NCBI GenBank assembly: GCA_046565505.1
Contig: JBKHYJ010000042.1
Coordinates: forward strand, 1 to 64,000
Direction of reading: 5' to 3'
DNA length: 64,000 nt
Source: JBKHYJ01 sp046565505
GTDB taxonomy: Bacteria > Acidobacteriota > Blastocatellia > UBA7656
Shown: one piece after another, positions 51,734 through 61,188 of the stretch
How positions within the stretch are numbered: position 1 is the first letter of the stretch
Layout: every line of letters begins with the position of its first letter
Program-made: the position numbers and the translations under genes
The notes under the pieces: generated by a model
Databases searched by the model: none
What the model was told of the DNA's origin: nothing
The model's input: the letters and a program-made list of their open reading frames with translations, nothing else

Positions 51734-52121
51734 GCAAAGATTAAGGGCGGGGCCGGCGGCACCGCGAGCGCAGGCGCGGCCGGCAATCCGCCGGCCGGAC
51801 CCGCCATCGTTATGTCAAGAGGTCCGCTCTTGTAAAAAATTGTAAAATTATTGCGAGGCAACCTTTCCTTGATATCAGCTTGACCCCATATTTTCACTAT
51901 TGTAAACTCAGTCTTGCGAACAATTGAACATAGGGTAAGGGCAAGGTTAGCGATTCAAAAATCGCGAGCCTGCCTGCCGGATCAAACAAACCCTCCGACA
52001 GACGAGTTCAGTTCGCGGCTCGTTAGTCAATAAAGAGAAACTCTATGTTTAAGGGTACGCCACCCCTCAGATCCATAAGGTTAGAGCACAATTCCGCACA
52101 TACGATCGCAAGGAGGTATCT
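51734..52121 (+). other. Upstream region of carD
   Basis: About 390 bases of non-coding DNA, increasingly AT-rich toward carD. It contains three copies of TTGTAAA and a weak promoter-like pair, listed separately. No RNA gene recognised. Confidence 0.4.
51830..51908 (+). promoter_or_regulatory. TTGTAAA repeats and candidate carD promoter
   Basis: TTGTAAA occurs at 51830, 51840 and 51900, that is at spacings of 10 and 60 bases, all close to whole helical turns. TTGACC (51880-51885), 17 bases, TAAACT (51903-51908) is a possible promoter whose -10 overlaps the third copy. Such phasing suits a protein-binding site, but it may be chance in an AT-rich stretch. Confidence 0.3.
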
Positions 52122-52679
52122 GTGAGTTTTAAAATAGGGGAAAAAGTTGTCTATCCGAACCACGGCATAGGCGTAATCGAGAACATAACTACGACCGAGA
52201 TCGCGGGCACGCAGAACAGTTTCTACTTGCTGCGATTGAAGGCAACCGAATCGACCGTGATGGTCCCCATAGCGAACGCGGTTGATATAGGTCTGAGGTC
52301 TCCTATTAACAACAACCAGTGCGACAGGCTGCTTAAGATCCTTTCCGCAGATTTCACCAACCCCCCGATCGACTGGAAAGATCGCTATAAAGAATTCCTC
52401 GAAAGAATGAAGACGGGTGATATCTTCCACGTGGCCGAAGTATTAAAAACTCTCACATACCTTTCTTTGAGCAAGCCGCTTTCATTCCGCGAGAAGCGGA
52501 TGCTCGAACGCGCTCGTTACCTCGTCATCAGCGAGCTAGCCACCGTTTGCCGCAAATCCGAATGCATGGTCGAGCCCCTGGTTGACGACGCGCTGCGCAA
52601 GTCCTGTTCAAAGCACACGCGCACGACGGCCGTGACCAAGACGTTCCCTAAGCCGTCAAACGCGGTCATTGCGCACTGA
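52122..52679 (+). CDS. carD: CarD/CdnL-type transcription regulator
   Basis: 185 residues starting at a GTG with a perfect AAGGAGG site. The N-terminal RNA-polymerase-interacting domain reads FKIGEKVVYPNHGIGVIENI and the C-terminal helical domain includes TYLSLSKPLSFREKRMLERA. The family binds the RNA polymerase beta subunit and stabilises open complexes at rRNA and other promoters. Usual length is about 160-165; the last 20 residues are an extra basic tail. Confidence 0.92.
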   Translation: MSFKIGEKVVYPNHGIGVIENITTTEIAGTQNSFYLLRLKATESTVMVPIANAVDIGLRSPINNNQCDRLLKILSADFTNPPIDWKDRYKEFLERMKTGDIFHVAEVLKTLTYLSLSKPLSFREKRMLERARYLVISELATVCRKSECMVEPLVDDALRKSCSKHTRTTAVTKTFPKPSNAVIAH

Positions 52680-52939
52680 CAATTGTTCTTTTGGGCTCGG
52701 AGGCAAGGCCCGCTTTCGGCCTCAGAAATAATAATCCAGATACCTCAACGTTGCGATTGGTGTGGTCGTCCGGGCATCACCGCGCGGCGCGGGCAATCTC
52801 GCGGCCGGAAAAATCATCCGCCCGGCGGCCAATCGCGGGTGGACGTGCGCGCGGGCGCGGCGCGCACGGCGTGCTTTCTTCGTCGCTCAAAAGCCAATAT
52901 AATCAACCTGTGCCGGAGTCACGCGGCACCGCACAGAGG

Positions 52940-53884
52940 ATGAGCACGGCCACTCGGAATAAAACAACCCCGCTCGCCCAATCGATTAGAGGCCAGCATA
53001 TCACCGGCCGCGCCTGGTCGGTCGATGGCGCCTACCAGTATTGCGAGGGGTTGGCGCGCTCGCATTACGAGAACTTCCCCGTCGGGTCTTTTCTCGTACC
53101 GCGGCCGTTGCGGAGACATTTCTACTCGATATACTCGTTCGCCCGGACGGCGGATGATTTCGCGGACGAAGGTTGCGCGGAAGGCTACTCCGAGCGTGAC
53201 CGGCTCGATTTGCTCGAAGAGTGGCGCGGCATGCTCGTGCGCGCTTTCAACGGACACGCGACTCACCCCGTATTCATCGCCCTGAGTCATACCCAGGCGC
53301 AGTTCGGCCTGCCCATCACGCCGTTTGAAGATTTGCTGTCGGCGTTCATGCAAGACGTTACCGTGCGCAGGTATCAAAGCTTTGAGGGGCTGCTGGACTA
53401 TTGCCGCAGGTCCGCCAACCCCGTGGGCAGATTGATACTCTTGCTGTTCGGATACAGGGACGAGCGGCTGCACTCATGGTCGGACGACATCTGCACCGGG
53501 CTACAGCTAGCCAACCACTGGCAGGACGTTGCGATTGATCTGGCGAAAGACAGGATCTACATTCCGGCGGAGGACCTCGCGCGGTTCGGCCTCTCTTTTG
53601 ATGACCTGGGCGGCGGTCGCCCCGGTGAGAGATTCAAGGACTTGATGAGGTTTGAAGTCGCGAGGGCGAGGGAGCTTTTCGCCAGGGGGAAGCCTCTCTG
53701 CGTTTCGGTCGGCGGGAGGCTAGGCGTGGAGCTGCGCGCGGTGTGGCTCGGCGGGGCGCGCATTCTTGACCTCATCGAGCGGAATGGCTACGACGTATTC
53801 GCGCGCAGGCCCGTCATCACGTCGGCGGACAAGCTGCGAATCCTGAGCCTTGCGTCAAGAAAAGGGGCCTTTCAGCGTCACTGA
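52940..53884 (+). CDS. hpnC: Squalene synthase HpnC
   Basis: 314 residues from ATG 52940 (AGAGG upstream). Trans-isoprenyl-diphosphate synthase (squalene/phytoene) fold. Aspartate motifs ADDFADE and, in the second half, NHWQDVAIDLAKDR, plus VPRPLRRHFYSIYSFAR at the entry. In the HpnCDE route HpnC converts presqualene diphosphate to hydroxysqualene. Its stop overlaps the next start as TGATG. Confidence 0.93.
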   Translation: MSTATRNKTTPLAQSIRGQHITGRAWSVDGAYQYCEGLARSHYENFPVGSFLVPRPLRRHFYSIYSFARTADDFADEGCAEGYSERDRLDLLEEWRGMLVRAFNGHATHPVFIALSHTQAQFGLPITPFEDLLSAFMQDVTVRRYQSFEGLLDYCRRSANPVGRLILLLFGYRDERLHSWSDDICTGLQLANHWQDVAIDLAKDRIYIPAEDLARFGLSFDDLGGGRPGERFKDLMRFEVARARELFARGKPLCVSVGGRLGVELRAVWLGGARILDLIERNGYDVFARRPVITSADKLRILSLASRKGAFQRH

Positions 53885-54756
53885 TGGGATCAAGCGTTTC
53901 AGCAGCCTTGTCTCGCATGCTCAGCGCGCAGCGGAAGCTCATCAGCGCGGCGGCCTCCAACTTCTATTACTCATTCCTGCTGCTGCCCGCCGCGAAAAGG
54001 AGGGCGATAAACAACGTTTACGCTTTTTGCCGCCTGCTTGACGACATAGTCGATGAGGACCATATCGGCCGCGACCCGGCGGCCGAGTTACAGTTCTGGC
54101 GGGAGGAAGTGGAGGCCTGCTACCAGGGCCGCCCGGGAACCGAATTCGGCGAGCGGCTCCTGGATTCTATCGAAGAATTCGAGCTGCCCAAGCAGCCATT
54201 CCTCGACCTCATCGAGGGGATGGAGATGGATTTGAAATGGCGCAGCTACCAGACCTTCGCGGACCTGCGCGAGTACTGTTACCGAGCCGCGTCCGCCGTC
54301 GGGCTGATCTGCGTCGAGATATTCGGTTACGAGTCCGCGCGTACGCGGGAGTACGCCGTGAACCTCGGGCTCGCGCTGCAACTGACGAATATCTTGCGCG
54401 ACCTCAAGGAAGACATCTCGCGCGACAGGGTCTACATACCCCTCGAAGACCTGGAGCGGTTCGGGTATTCCGAGCGGGACCTGCGTGCCAACGTCTACAA
54501 CGCGCCCTTCATCGAGTTGATGAAGTTTGAGTACGCGCGGGCGCAGTCATACTTCGATAAGGCGACCGCCTCCCTGCCCGAACAGGACCGCCCGTCGATG
54601 TTCGCGTCAGAAATAATGGGCGCGATATACCGTGAGATTCTCGAAACGATGCCCGCCATACAATTCGACGTATTTCGCAACCGCGTGACGATCAGCAAAT
54701 CGCGCCGCATGCGAATCGCGCTGAGGATATGGGTGAGGAGTAAGCTAAAGAAGTAG
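53884..54756 (+). CDS. hpnD: Presqualene diphosphate synthase HpnD
   Basis: 290 residues. Same fold as HpnC, with NFYYSFLLLPAAKRRAI, first Asp motif LLDDIVDED and second TNILRDLKEDISRDR. Joins two farnesyl diphosphates to presqualene diphosphate. The start overlaps the hpnC stop and the next gene follows without a gap, so the three are translated together. Confidence 0.94.
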   Translation: MGSSVSAALSRMLSAQRKLISAAASNFYYSFLLLPAAKRRAINNVYAFCRLLDDIVDEDHIGRDPAAELQFWREEVEACYQGRPGTEFGERLLDSIEEFELPKQPFLDLIEGMEMDLKWRSYQTFADLREYCYRAASAVGLICVEIFGYESARTREYAVNLGLALQLTNILRDLKEDISRDRVYIPLEDLERFGYSERDLRANVYNAPFIELMKFEYARAQSYFDKATASLPEQDRPSMFASEIMGAIYREILETMPAIQFDVFRNRVTISKSRRMRIALRIWVRSKLKK

Positions 54757-56094
54757 ATGCCTGGTAAGCGCGTCATAATCATCGGGGGCGGGTTCAGCGG
54801 GCTCGCGGCGGGCGTGCGGCTGTGCGAGCGGGGCTGGCGAGTCTCGCTGCTCGAACGGCGCGGGCACCTGGGGGGCCGCGCTTATTCTTTCGTGGATTCA
54901 AAGACGGGCGACATCGTCGATAACGGCCAGCACCTATTCATGGGTTGCTACCGCCATACCATAGCCTTCCTCAAGAAGATCGGGCGGCTCGACCTGTTGA
55001 AATTTCAAGACAGGCCCCGCGTCGATTTCCTCGACCGCGAGCATGGCTTCACAAGCTTTGAATGCCCCCCGCTCCCAGCCCCCCTGCATGCGGTCGCCGG
55101 CCTGTTCGGGATGAAGGGCATAACGCTCGGCGACAAGCTACGCACGCTGAAGGTCGGGCGCGCGATTCAAAACAATGGCGGCCCGGCCCCGGCGCACATG
55201 ACGGTGTCCGAGTGGCTCGGCCGGCTGGGCCAGTCCGACCGAATCAATCAGAGGTTCTGGTACCCCCTGGCGATAGCCACGCTCAACGAAAGCCCCCGAA
55301 CGGCTTCGGCCCGGATGATGAAGGCGGTCCTAAAAGAAGCCTTCGGCGGGGGGGCGCGGGACGCCAGCATAGGCATAGCCCGCGTCGGGCTCAGCCAGCT
55401 TTATACGGAAGGCGCGAGTGATTTCATACGGTCCGCCGGCGGCGAGGTAAGGACCGACGCCCAGGTGCGCGGGATCGAGATGAAAAACGAATCCGCGCAC
55501 GCCGTCGAATTGGTGGGCGGCGAGAGAGTCGAAGCAGACTACTTCATCAGCGCGGTCCCCCCTGCTGCTTTGTTACAGGTGCTGCCGGAAGAGTTGAGGC
55601 GGGAAGAATTTTCAAACCTGGGATCGCTCGAATCATCTCCCATAGTCTCTATAAACCTGTGGTTCGACAGGCCGGTCATCGGTCATGAGTTCGTCGGGTT
55701 GATAGGCACGCGCAGCCAGTGGGTATTCAACAAGGACTTGATACTCTCGCCGGCCAGGCGATCAAATCAAATTGCCATCGTCATCAGCGCGGCGCGTGAC
55801 TTCGTTGACTGGACGAAGGAGGCGCTCGTCGATATGGCGTTGGCGGAGTTGAACGACCTGCTGCCCGCCAGCCGGCCCGCGCGCCTTCTACACAGCCGTA
55901 TAGTCAAAGAGCGCGAGGCCACGCTCGCACACACGGTCGAGTCCGATGGCCTCAGGCCGGGGCCTCGCACCGCGGTAAGGAACCTGTTTCTGGCGGGCGA
56001 TTGGACGGCGACCGGGCTACCCGCAACCATCGAGAGCGCGGTCGTGAGCGGAAACACCGCGGCCGATCTGATCGTCTTAGATAACGCTACTTGA
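54757..56094 (+). CDS. hpnE: Hydroxysqualene dehydroxylase HpnE
   Basis: 445 residues. FAD-dependent amine-oxidase/phytoene-desaturase fold: dinucleotide motif IIGGGFSGLAAGVRL, FVDSKTGDIVDNGQHLFMGC, and the C-terminal NLFLAGDWTATGLPATIESA. Reduces hydroxysqualene to squalene. It begins on the base after the hpnD stop. A squalene-hopene cyclase gene is not in the window, so the final product (hopanoid or other) is open. Confidence 0.93.
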   Translation: MPGKRVIIIGGGFSGLAAGVRLCERGWRVSLLERRGHLGGRAYSFVDSKTGDIVDNGQHLFMGCYRHTIAFLKKIGRLDLLKFQDRPRVDFLDREHGFTSFECPPLPAPLHAVAGLFGMKGITLGDKLRTLKVGRAIQNNGGPAPAHMTVSEWLGRLGQSDRINQRFWYPLAIATLNESPRTASARMMKAVLKEAFGGGARDASIGIARVGLSQLYTEGASDFIRSAGGEVRTDAQVRGIEMKNESAHAVELVGGERVEADYFISAVPPAALLQVLPEELRREEFSNLGSLESSPIVSINLWFDRPVIGHEFVGLIGTRSQWVFNKDLILSPARRSNQIAIVISAARDFVDWTKEALVDMALAELNDLLPASRPARLLHSRIVKEREATLAHTVESDGLRPGPRTAVRNLFLAGDWTATGLPATIESAVVSGNTAADLIVLDNAT

Positions 56095-56197
56095 GACAGA
56101 AATTAGTCAGGGAGTGACGCTCGCGGCCGGCTTCGCGCGAATATGAAGGCGGCCGGCTTACGCATCTTTCGCCTGCCGCCCCTTCGCCCGCGTGGAA

Positions 56198-56692
56198 TTA
56201 TATTCCGAATACTTGAATGAAGACCTTGCGCTCGTTCGGCCCGTCGAACTCCGCAAGGATGACGCTCTGCCACTGGCCGAGCACAGGTTTGCCCTGAGCT
56301 ATCGGCACCGAAAGGCTGTGGCCCACCACGACGTTCCTCAAATGCGAGTCCGCGTTGTGGCGGTCGCAATCGGAAAACTCCGGGTCGTTGTGCCTGTAGT
56401 AAGTGTCTCGCGGCACTATCTGCTCGATCATTGATTTCATGTCGGTCAGCAGCGCGTCCTGCCACTCGTTCATGAACAGCCCCGCCGTCGTGTGAAGCGA
56501 AGAGACCTGCACGTAACCGTCGGCGACGCCCGTCGCGTCAACGAACTCTTTGATCCTGTCGCTCAAATTAATCAACTCGGACCGCTCGTTCGTTTTAACC
56601 GTAATCGTCTTCGAGAAAACCCTCACGATGCCCTGGTTGGTGTAGCAGTCCAGGGTGGCAGCCCCCTTCTCAGGGCTCTTTATAGCTTCCAT
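56198..56692 (-). CDS. YjbQ-family protein
   Basis: 164 residues with an AAGGAG site upstream. Conserved YjbQ (UPF0047) blocks: VQVSSLHTTAGLFMNEW, the His/Asp-rich YYRHNDPEFSDCDRHNADSH and LRNVVVGHSLSVPI. Some members show weak thiamine-phosphate-synthase activity; the main role is not settled. Last gene of the leftward mnmA-to-yjbQ group, 157 bases after dsbD; convergent with hpnE. Confidence 0.9.
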   Translation of the reverse strand: MEAIKSPEKGAATLDCYTNQGIVRVFSKTITVKTNERSELINLSDRIKEFVDATGVADGYVQVSSLHTTAGLFMNEWQDALLTDMKSMIEQIVPRDTYYRHNDPEFSDCDRHNADSHLRNVVVGHSLSVPIAQGKPVLGQWQSVILAEFDGPNERKVFIQVFGI

Positions 56693-56849
56693 TCTTCATC
56701 TCCTTCCCACTGTCGTCGCCAGTCGCCGCCATGCCAGAGTCTAACTCGCGCCCCGTGCGATGGCAAATTTTGCTTGCTTCAGGCGGGAGAGTCAGTATAC
56801 GCTTCCCGACGCCTGATGGATAGCGACCTGCCCGGCCCCGCCCCGATTG

Positions 56850-59186
56850 TTATTCGGCGAGCAACTGATTGATCTCGCTCTCGAACACCTCTCTCTTCGT
56901 AAGCCCCACGTGGCGGAATCGGACGCGCCCCTGCCTATCGAGGATGACGGCCACGGGCAATTTAGAATCATCTACGTCGAACGCGGAGGCGGCGGCCCGG
57001 TCGCCTATGACCTGCGTGTAGCTCATAGGGTTCTCTTTGAGGAACGGCTTAACTTTTGCCGCGCCCTCCTCGTCGAGCGACACGGCGATTATCTCAAGCC
57101 CGCGCTCCTTGTAATCTCTGATTAACTGGTTGAAGGTCGGGATCTCGGCCTTACAGGGCACGCACCATGTGGCCCAGAAATCCAGCAAGGCGACTTTACC
57201 CCGGAGCGATTCTATGTTGAGCGTGCCGCCGTTCAGGAGGCTCAAGCTCACGGCCGGGGGCGGCCCGCCCGGCGCGGTGGCCGCGGGGCCTTTCTCGCCG
57301 GCCGGGTTCTTGGCGACCGTCTCGCTCCCCGCGCCCGGCGTAAACTCGACCTGCTTCATGCGGGATAGGAAGGCGGCGGGGTTCTCGAATCCCTCAAGCC
57401 TGAGGTCGGCGCGCTCGCGGCCCGCGGGGTCGAGGAATATGATCGTCGGCACGCCGCGAATCCCGAACCGCCGTTTCGCCCTCCCCGCTTCCGAGTCCGC
57501 GTCCGCGGTCGTCAGATCGAGCTTGAGCGTGACGAACCGCTCGGACTCCTTTTTCACGTGCGGGTCGGTGAACGTGTTATGGTCGAGTTCCTTACAGGGG
57601 ATGCACCAGTCGGCGAACGTGTCGATGATGACGCCCTTCCCCTCCCTCTGCGCGGCGGCGAGCGCCTGTTCGCTGAACGGCTGCCACGAAATTTCCGCTT
57701 CGATCCTTTTCGGCAACGCCATAGTCACCGCTATCGCGGCAGCGCCGATACCGATTGCGCGCAGGACCCACGCGAACTGCCTGGGCTTCGTCCTGCCCGA
57801 CTCCCAGAACAATAGATATAAGGCCGAGAGCGCGAAGAAGGCTACGAACACGTAATTCGTAAAACGCCCCATCAGCGGCATCAAGAAGTAGAGCGCCATG
57901 CCTATGAGCACAAGCCCGAACACCTTTCGCACCGTGACCATCCACATGCCGGAGCGCGGCAGTGAATTTATCGCCCCGGAAAAAGTGCCGAGCGCGAGGT
58001 AAGGCAACCCGAGCCCTAGCGCCAGTACAAAGAACATGAAGAAGCCATATACGGCGTCGCCCCTTTCGCCGACGAAGACCAGCAGGGCGAGGACGAAGGG
58101 ACCTATGCAGGGCGCGGCGACTATGCCCATCGTCAAACCCATTACGAGCGCGCCGATGACCCCGCTGGTTGATTGCGTGCTGCTCGTCGCAAATCGGTTC
58201 AGCGATTCCGGCAGCTTGAACTCGTAGACGCCGAACATCGACAGCGCCAGCCCTACCATCAAGGCGGCGAGCGTGATTAAAACTATCGGGCTCTGCAACG
58301 CGGCGCCGAACAGCCCCCCCGATTTCGCGGCGATCACGCCCAGCAGCGAGTAGGTTATCGCCATGCCGAGGACGTACATCGAAGCCATGAGGAACGTGCG
58401 GCTCAGGCGCGGCTTGCCCCCCTGTGACGCGCTCTGATTCACGAAGAAGCCTATGGTGATGGGGATGATGGGGTAGACGCATGGCGTCGCGTTGAGCAAA
58501 AGCCCGGACACGAAAATGAACAGCAGCGCGATGGGCATCCCCCGGCTCGAAATCAACGCGGCGATACTGTTGGTGCTGCCGGCCCCTTTGTATTCGACCA
58601 GGCCCCCGCCCCCCGGCTGTGCGCCCGCGGCAGGCTGAGCGTCAGCCCTCGTGAAGATTTCCGCGTTCGCCGCGCCCACAGTCTGCCCCGCGGCGACGAC
58701 CTTGAGCGGTATCTCGACATCTATGCTAGACGGGGCGAGGCACTGCGAATCGTTGCACGACTGAACCGTGACGAGCGCGCGAATCAGGCTCGCGCCGGGC
58801 TGAAGCGACTTCTCCGCCTCCGCGTCCGCGGTGACGTAGACGGTCCCTTCGTGCACCGCGTATTCCTTATCTTCCGAGAATGCAAACTTGCGGTACGACG
58901 GCGCCGGGTATTTTTCCTCGCTGACGTGAACGCCGGCGGGCGGCCCGAACGCGACGACGGTCGCGACCAGGAAACTCTCCGTCGGGACATGCGCGTTGAT
59001 GTGATACCCTTCGGCGACTTCCAGCGCGATGGCGACTTTGAACTTGTCCCCGGGCCTCACGCCATCGACCGAAGCGTAACCCCTCGCCTTTACAACTTCG
59101 TTGCTTTGGGCCGGCGCGGTAAGCGCAGACGCGAGCGCCACGGCAACCGCCAGCCCCACATGGATTAGAAGTCTTCTTTTCTTCAT
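56850..59186 (-). CDS. dsbD: DsbD-type thiol-disulfide reductase fused to a TlpA-like domain
   Basis: 778 residues, longer than the usual ~570. Order: signal peptide (1-27); DsbD-alpha-like domain with the Cys pair in SCNDSQC; eight-helix CcdA-like membrane core with its two working Cys in LNATPCVYPI and VAAPCIGPF; thioredoxin domain FADWCIPCKEL (about 530); a Pro/Gly-rich linker; then a second, TlpA/ResA-like thioredoxin domain with FWATWCVPCKAE (about 665). It would carry electrons from cytoplasmic thioredoxin to periplasmic targets, the extra domain perhaps serving cytochrome c or copper-site maturation. Follows the NosL-like gene on the same strand. Confidence 0.9.
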   Translation of the reverse strand: MKKRRLLIHVGLAVAVALASALTAPAQSNEVVKARGYASVDGVRPGDKFKVAIALEVAEGYHINAHVPTESFLVATVVAFGPPAGVHVSEEKYPAPSYRKFAFSEDKEYAVHEGTVYVTADAEAEKSLQPGASLIRALVTVQSCNDSQCLAPSSIDVEIPLKVVAAGQTVGAANAEIFTRADAQPAAGAQPGGGGLVEYKGAGSTNSIAALISSRGMPIALLFIFVSGLLLNATPCVYPIIPITIGFFVNQSASQGGKPRLSRTFLMASMYVLGMAITYSLLGVIAAKSGGLFGAALQSPIVLITLAALMVGLALSMFGVYEFKLPESLNRFATSSTQSTSGVIGALVMGLTMGIVAAPCIGPFVLALLVFVGERGDAVYGFFMFFVLALGLGLPYLALGTFSGAINSLPRSGMWMVTVRKVFGLVLIGMALYFLMPLMGRFTNYVFVAFFALSALYLLFWESGRTKPRQFAWVLRAIGIGAAAIAVTMALPKRIEAEISWQPFSEQALAAAQREGKGVIIDTFADWCIPCKELDHNTFTDPHVKKESERFVTLKLDLTTADADSEAGRAKRRFGIRGVPTIIFLDPAGRERADLRLEGFENPAAFLSRMKQVEFTPGAGSETVAKNPAGEKGPAATAPGGPPPAVSLSLLNGGTLNIESLRGKVALLDFWATWCVPCKAEIPTFNQLIRDYKERGLEIIAVSLDEEGAAKVKPFLKENPMSYTQVIGDRAAASAFDVDDSKLPVAVILDRQGRVRFRHVGLTKREVFESEINQLLAE

Positions 59187-59279
59187 AAGAGCCTTCGGTC
59201 GGATCCCGGCGGCGGAGGTTAGCTATAATATGCCCCGGCATGCCCTCGATTACTAATCTCTAACGGCCGACATCCGACT

Positions 59280-59948
59280 CTATTTCTTCCTGAGATTCTG
59301 GACCATTTCAGGTGTTACTTCATCGAGCGCGACGACTCTGCCCCCGTTAGCCGCGACGAAGCTCTCGGCGTCCTCTCGCCTGCTGAACGCCAGGAAGTCC
59401 GGCCCCATCGGGCCTTCGATCTTACTCTTATAAACCAGGTTCGCCGTTTGCGCATCTATCTCGTCTTTAGTCTGGTAATCCCTGACCACTATCTTGTCGA
59501 TCTTCGCGCGGTCCTTCTGAGCGTCGGGGACCTTATACTTTTCGGGCGCGGAATAAAACGACATCATGTCGCCGGCCGATTCAAACATCAGCTTCGTGCC
59601 GTCGGAATAATAAATCTCGGAAGTCCAGAGGTCGCCCGCTTTAACTTTCATATGGCACACGGGGCAAAACCCTGATGTCGCGTCCGCCCTGACAGGCTCG
59701 GTCATGCTCGGCCGACAAGACGGTATTAGAACGCACAACGCGAACGGCAACAAGGTCGCGAGCGCGGCGGCGGCACGCGCCCGCGCTAGTTTCGCACGAG
59801 AAGGCGCCGCGGTTAGAAGGTTAATAGCTCTTATGGCGCGGGCTAAGATATGGCCTGTTCTCGGAGCGCCGCCGCGCTCGAATAATTCCCCCCGCGCCTC
59901 TTTTGCCGTCTCCGCGGCCGCGCCGCGTTTCAATTGCCGCCACATCAT
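59280..59948 (-). CDS. NosL-like lipoprotein
   Basis: 222 residues from an ATG that overlaps the mnmA stop as ATGA. A lipoprotein signal is visible late, at about residues 50-78: RAKLARARAAAALATLLPF then LIPSC. The mature domain is NosL-like: FCPVCHMKVKAGD with the Met/Cys copper-binding motif, YYSDGTKLMFESAGDMMSFY, and FLAFSRREDAESFVAANGG. NosL delivers Cu(I) to nitrous-oxide reductase, but no nos genes are here, so another copper or cytochrome role is possible. The first ~48 residues before the signal are unusual; the true start may be internal at a non-ATG codon. Confidence 0.78.
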   Translation of the reverse strand: MMWRQLKRGAAAETAKEARGELFERGGAPRTGHILARAIRAINLLTAAPSRAKLARARAAAALATLLPFALCVLIPSCRPSMTEPVRADATSGFCPVCHMKVKAGDLWTSEIYYSDGTKLMFESAGDMMSFYSAPEKYKVPDAQKDRAKIDKIVVRDYQTKDEIDAQTANLVYKSKIEGPMGPDFLAFSRREDAESFVAANGGRVVALDEVTPEMVQNLRKK

Positions 59949-61054
59949 TTGATCCACCCGCCGCCGACCACCACGTCCCCGTCGTAAAAGACCGCCGCCT
60001 GTCCGGGGGTTATCGCCGCTTGCGGCTCATCGAATTCGACGCGCGCCTGGTTTGTTTCAATCTGTGTTATGGTGGCGGGCGCTTCCGGCGAGCGGTAACG
60101 AATCCGAACGCTTGCCCGCACGGCCCCGCCGCCGGGCGCTATCGATAGCCAGTTCACGCCGGTCGCGACGAACGATTTGCTGTAGAGGTCCGCGCGGCTG
60201 CCGACCACAAGCCGGTTGCGCGGCACGTCGATCTTCACGACGTAGAGAGGCTCACGCGAAGCGACCCCGATCCCCCGCCGCTGGCCTACGGTGTAGCGGT
60301 GCAGGCCCGCGTGTTCGCCCACCACGCCCCCGTCGGTCGAAGTGATCTCGCCGGGCGAAAGCGCGCCCCCGGTTTCAGCGGACTTGCCCATTTCGTCGCG
60401 CGCGTAGTATTCGACAAAGCGGGAGTAGTCGCCGTCGGGAACGAAACAAATCTCCTGGCTCTCGGCCTTCTCGGCCGTCTCAAGCCCGATGCCGCGCGCG
60501 ATCTCGCGCACCTCTGCCTTGGTCATCTCGCCCAGCGGGAAGATGGCGCGGGCCAGTTGCTTCTGCGTCATCTCAAAAAGAAAGTATGACTGGTCCTTCG
60601 AGAGGTCGCGCCCTTTCCTGAGAATATACCGCCCGCGCCGCTCGTCATACCCCACGCGGGCGTAGTGGCCCGTCGCCACCTTTTCGGCCCCGACCTGGCG
60701 CGCGACCGTAACGAGCCGGGCGAACTTCAGTTTCGTGTTGCAGGACACGCAAGGGATGGGCGTTCGGCCCGAGAGGTAATCTTCGACGAACGGGCGCACG
60801 ACCGCGCGCTCGAACTCGTCTTCGAGGTTCAGCACGTAAAAGGGGAACCCGAGGTCTTCGGCCACACGGCGGGCGTCGTACACGTCATCGAGCGAGCAAC
60901 AGCGCGAGGGCCTAGCCTCCCCGTCGGGCCCGGGGTTGCGCCTCTGATTCCACAACTGCATCGTGAAGCCGACCACTTCATGCCCTTGATTTTTAAGTAG
61001 CGCGGCCGCCACAGAGCTATCGACCCCGCCGCTCATTGCCACCGCTATAGTCAT
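59945..61054 (-). CDS. mnmA: tRNA 2-thiouridylase MnmA
   Basis: 369 residues. PP-loop ATP pyrophosphatase motif MSGGVDSSVAAALL at the start, the catalytic Cys in PCVSCNTKLKF (C105) and the partner Cys in EICFVPDGDYSRF (C203), TGHYAR, and the C-terminal beta barrel with GQAAVFYDGD. Makes 2-thiouridine at the wobble base of tRNA-Lys/Glu/Gln. Its stop overlaps the NosL-like start. Confidence 0.96.
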   Translation of the reverse strand: MTIAVAMSGGVDSSVAAALLKNQGHEVVGFTMQLWNQRRNPGPDGEARPSRCCSLDDVYDARRVAEDLGFPFYVLNLEDEFERAVVRPFVEDYLSGRTPIPCVSCNTKLKFARLVTVARQVGAEKVATGHYARVGYDERRGRYILRKGRDLSKDQSYFLFEMTQKQLARAIFPLGEMTKAEVREIARGIGLETAEKAESQEICFVPDGDYSRFVEYYARDEMGKSAETGGALSPGEITSTDGGVVGEHAGLHRYTVGQRRGIGVASREPLYVVKIDVPRNRLVVGSRADLYSKSFVATGVNWLSIAPGGGAVRASVRIRYRSPEAPATITQIETNQARVEFDEPQAAITPGQAAVFYDGDVVVGGGWIK

Positions 61055-61188
61055 CTGTCACTCATCCATCTTGGCTCGCGCGTAATCCCGATGTTATCAT
61101 TCCCGTTCGTGGCTAAGACAGTAAAGGGCGCATGCCGGTTCCAAAGCTTAAAATTATACACAACCGACAAGGGAACGGACAACGTGTT

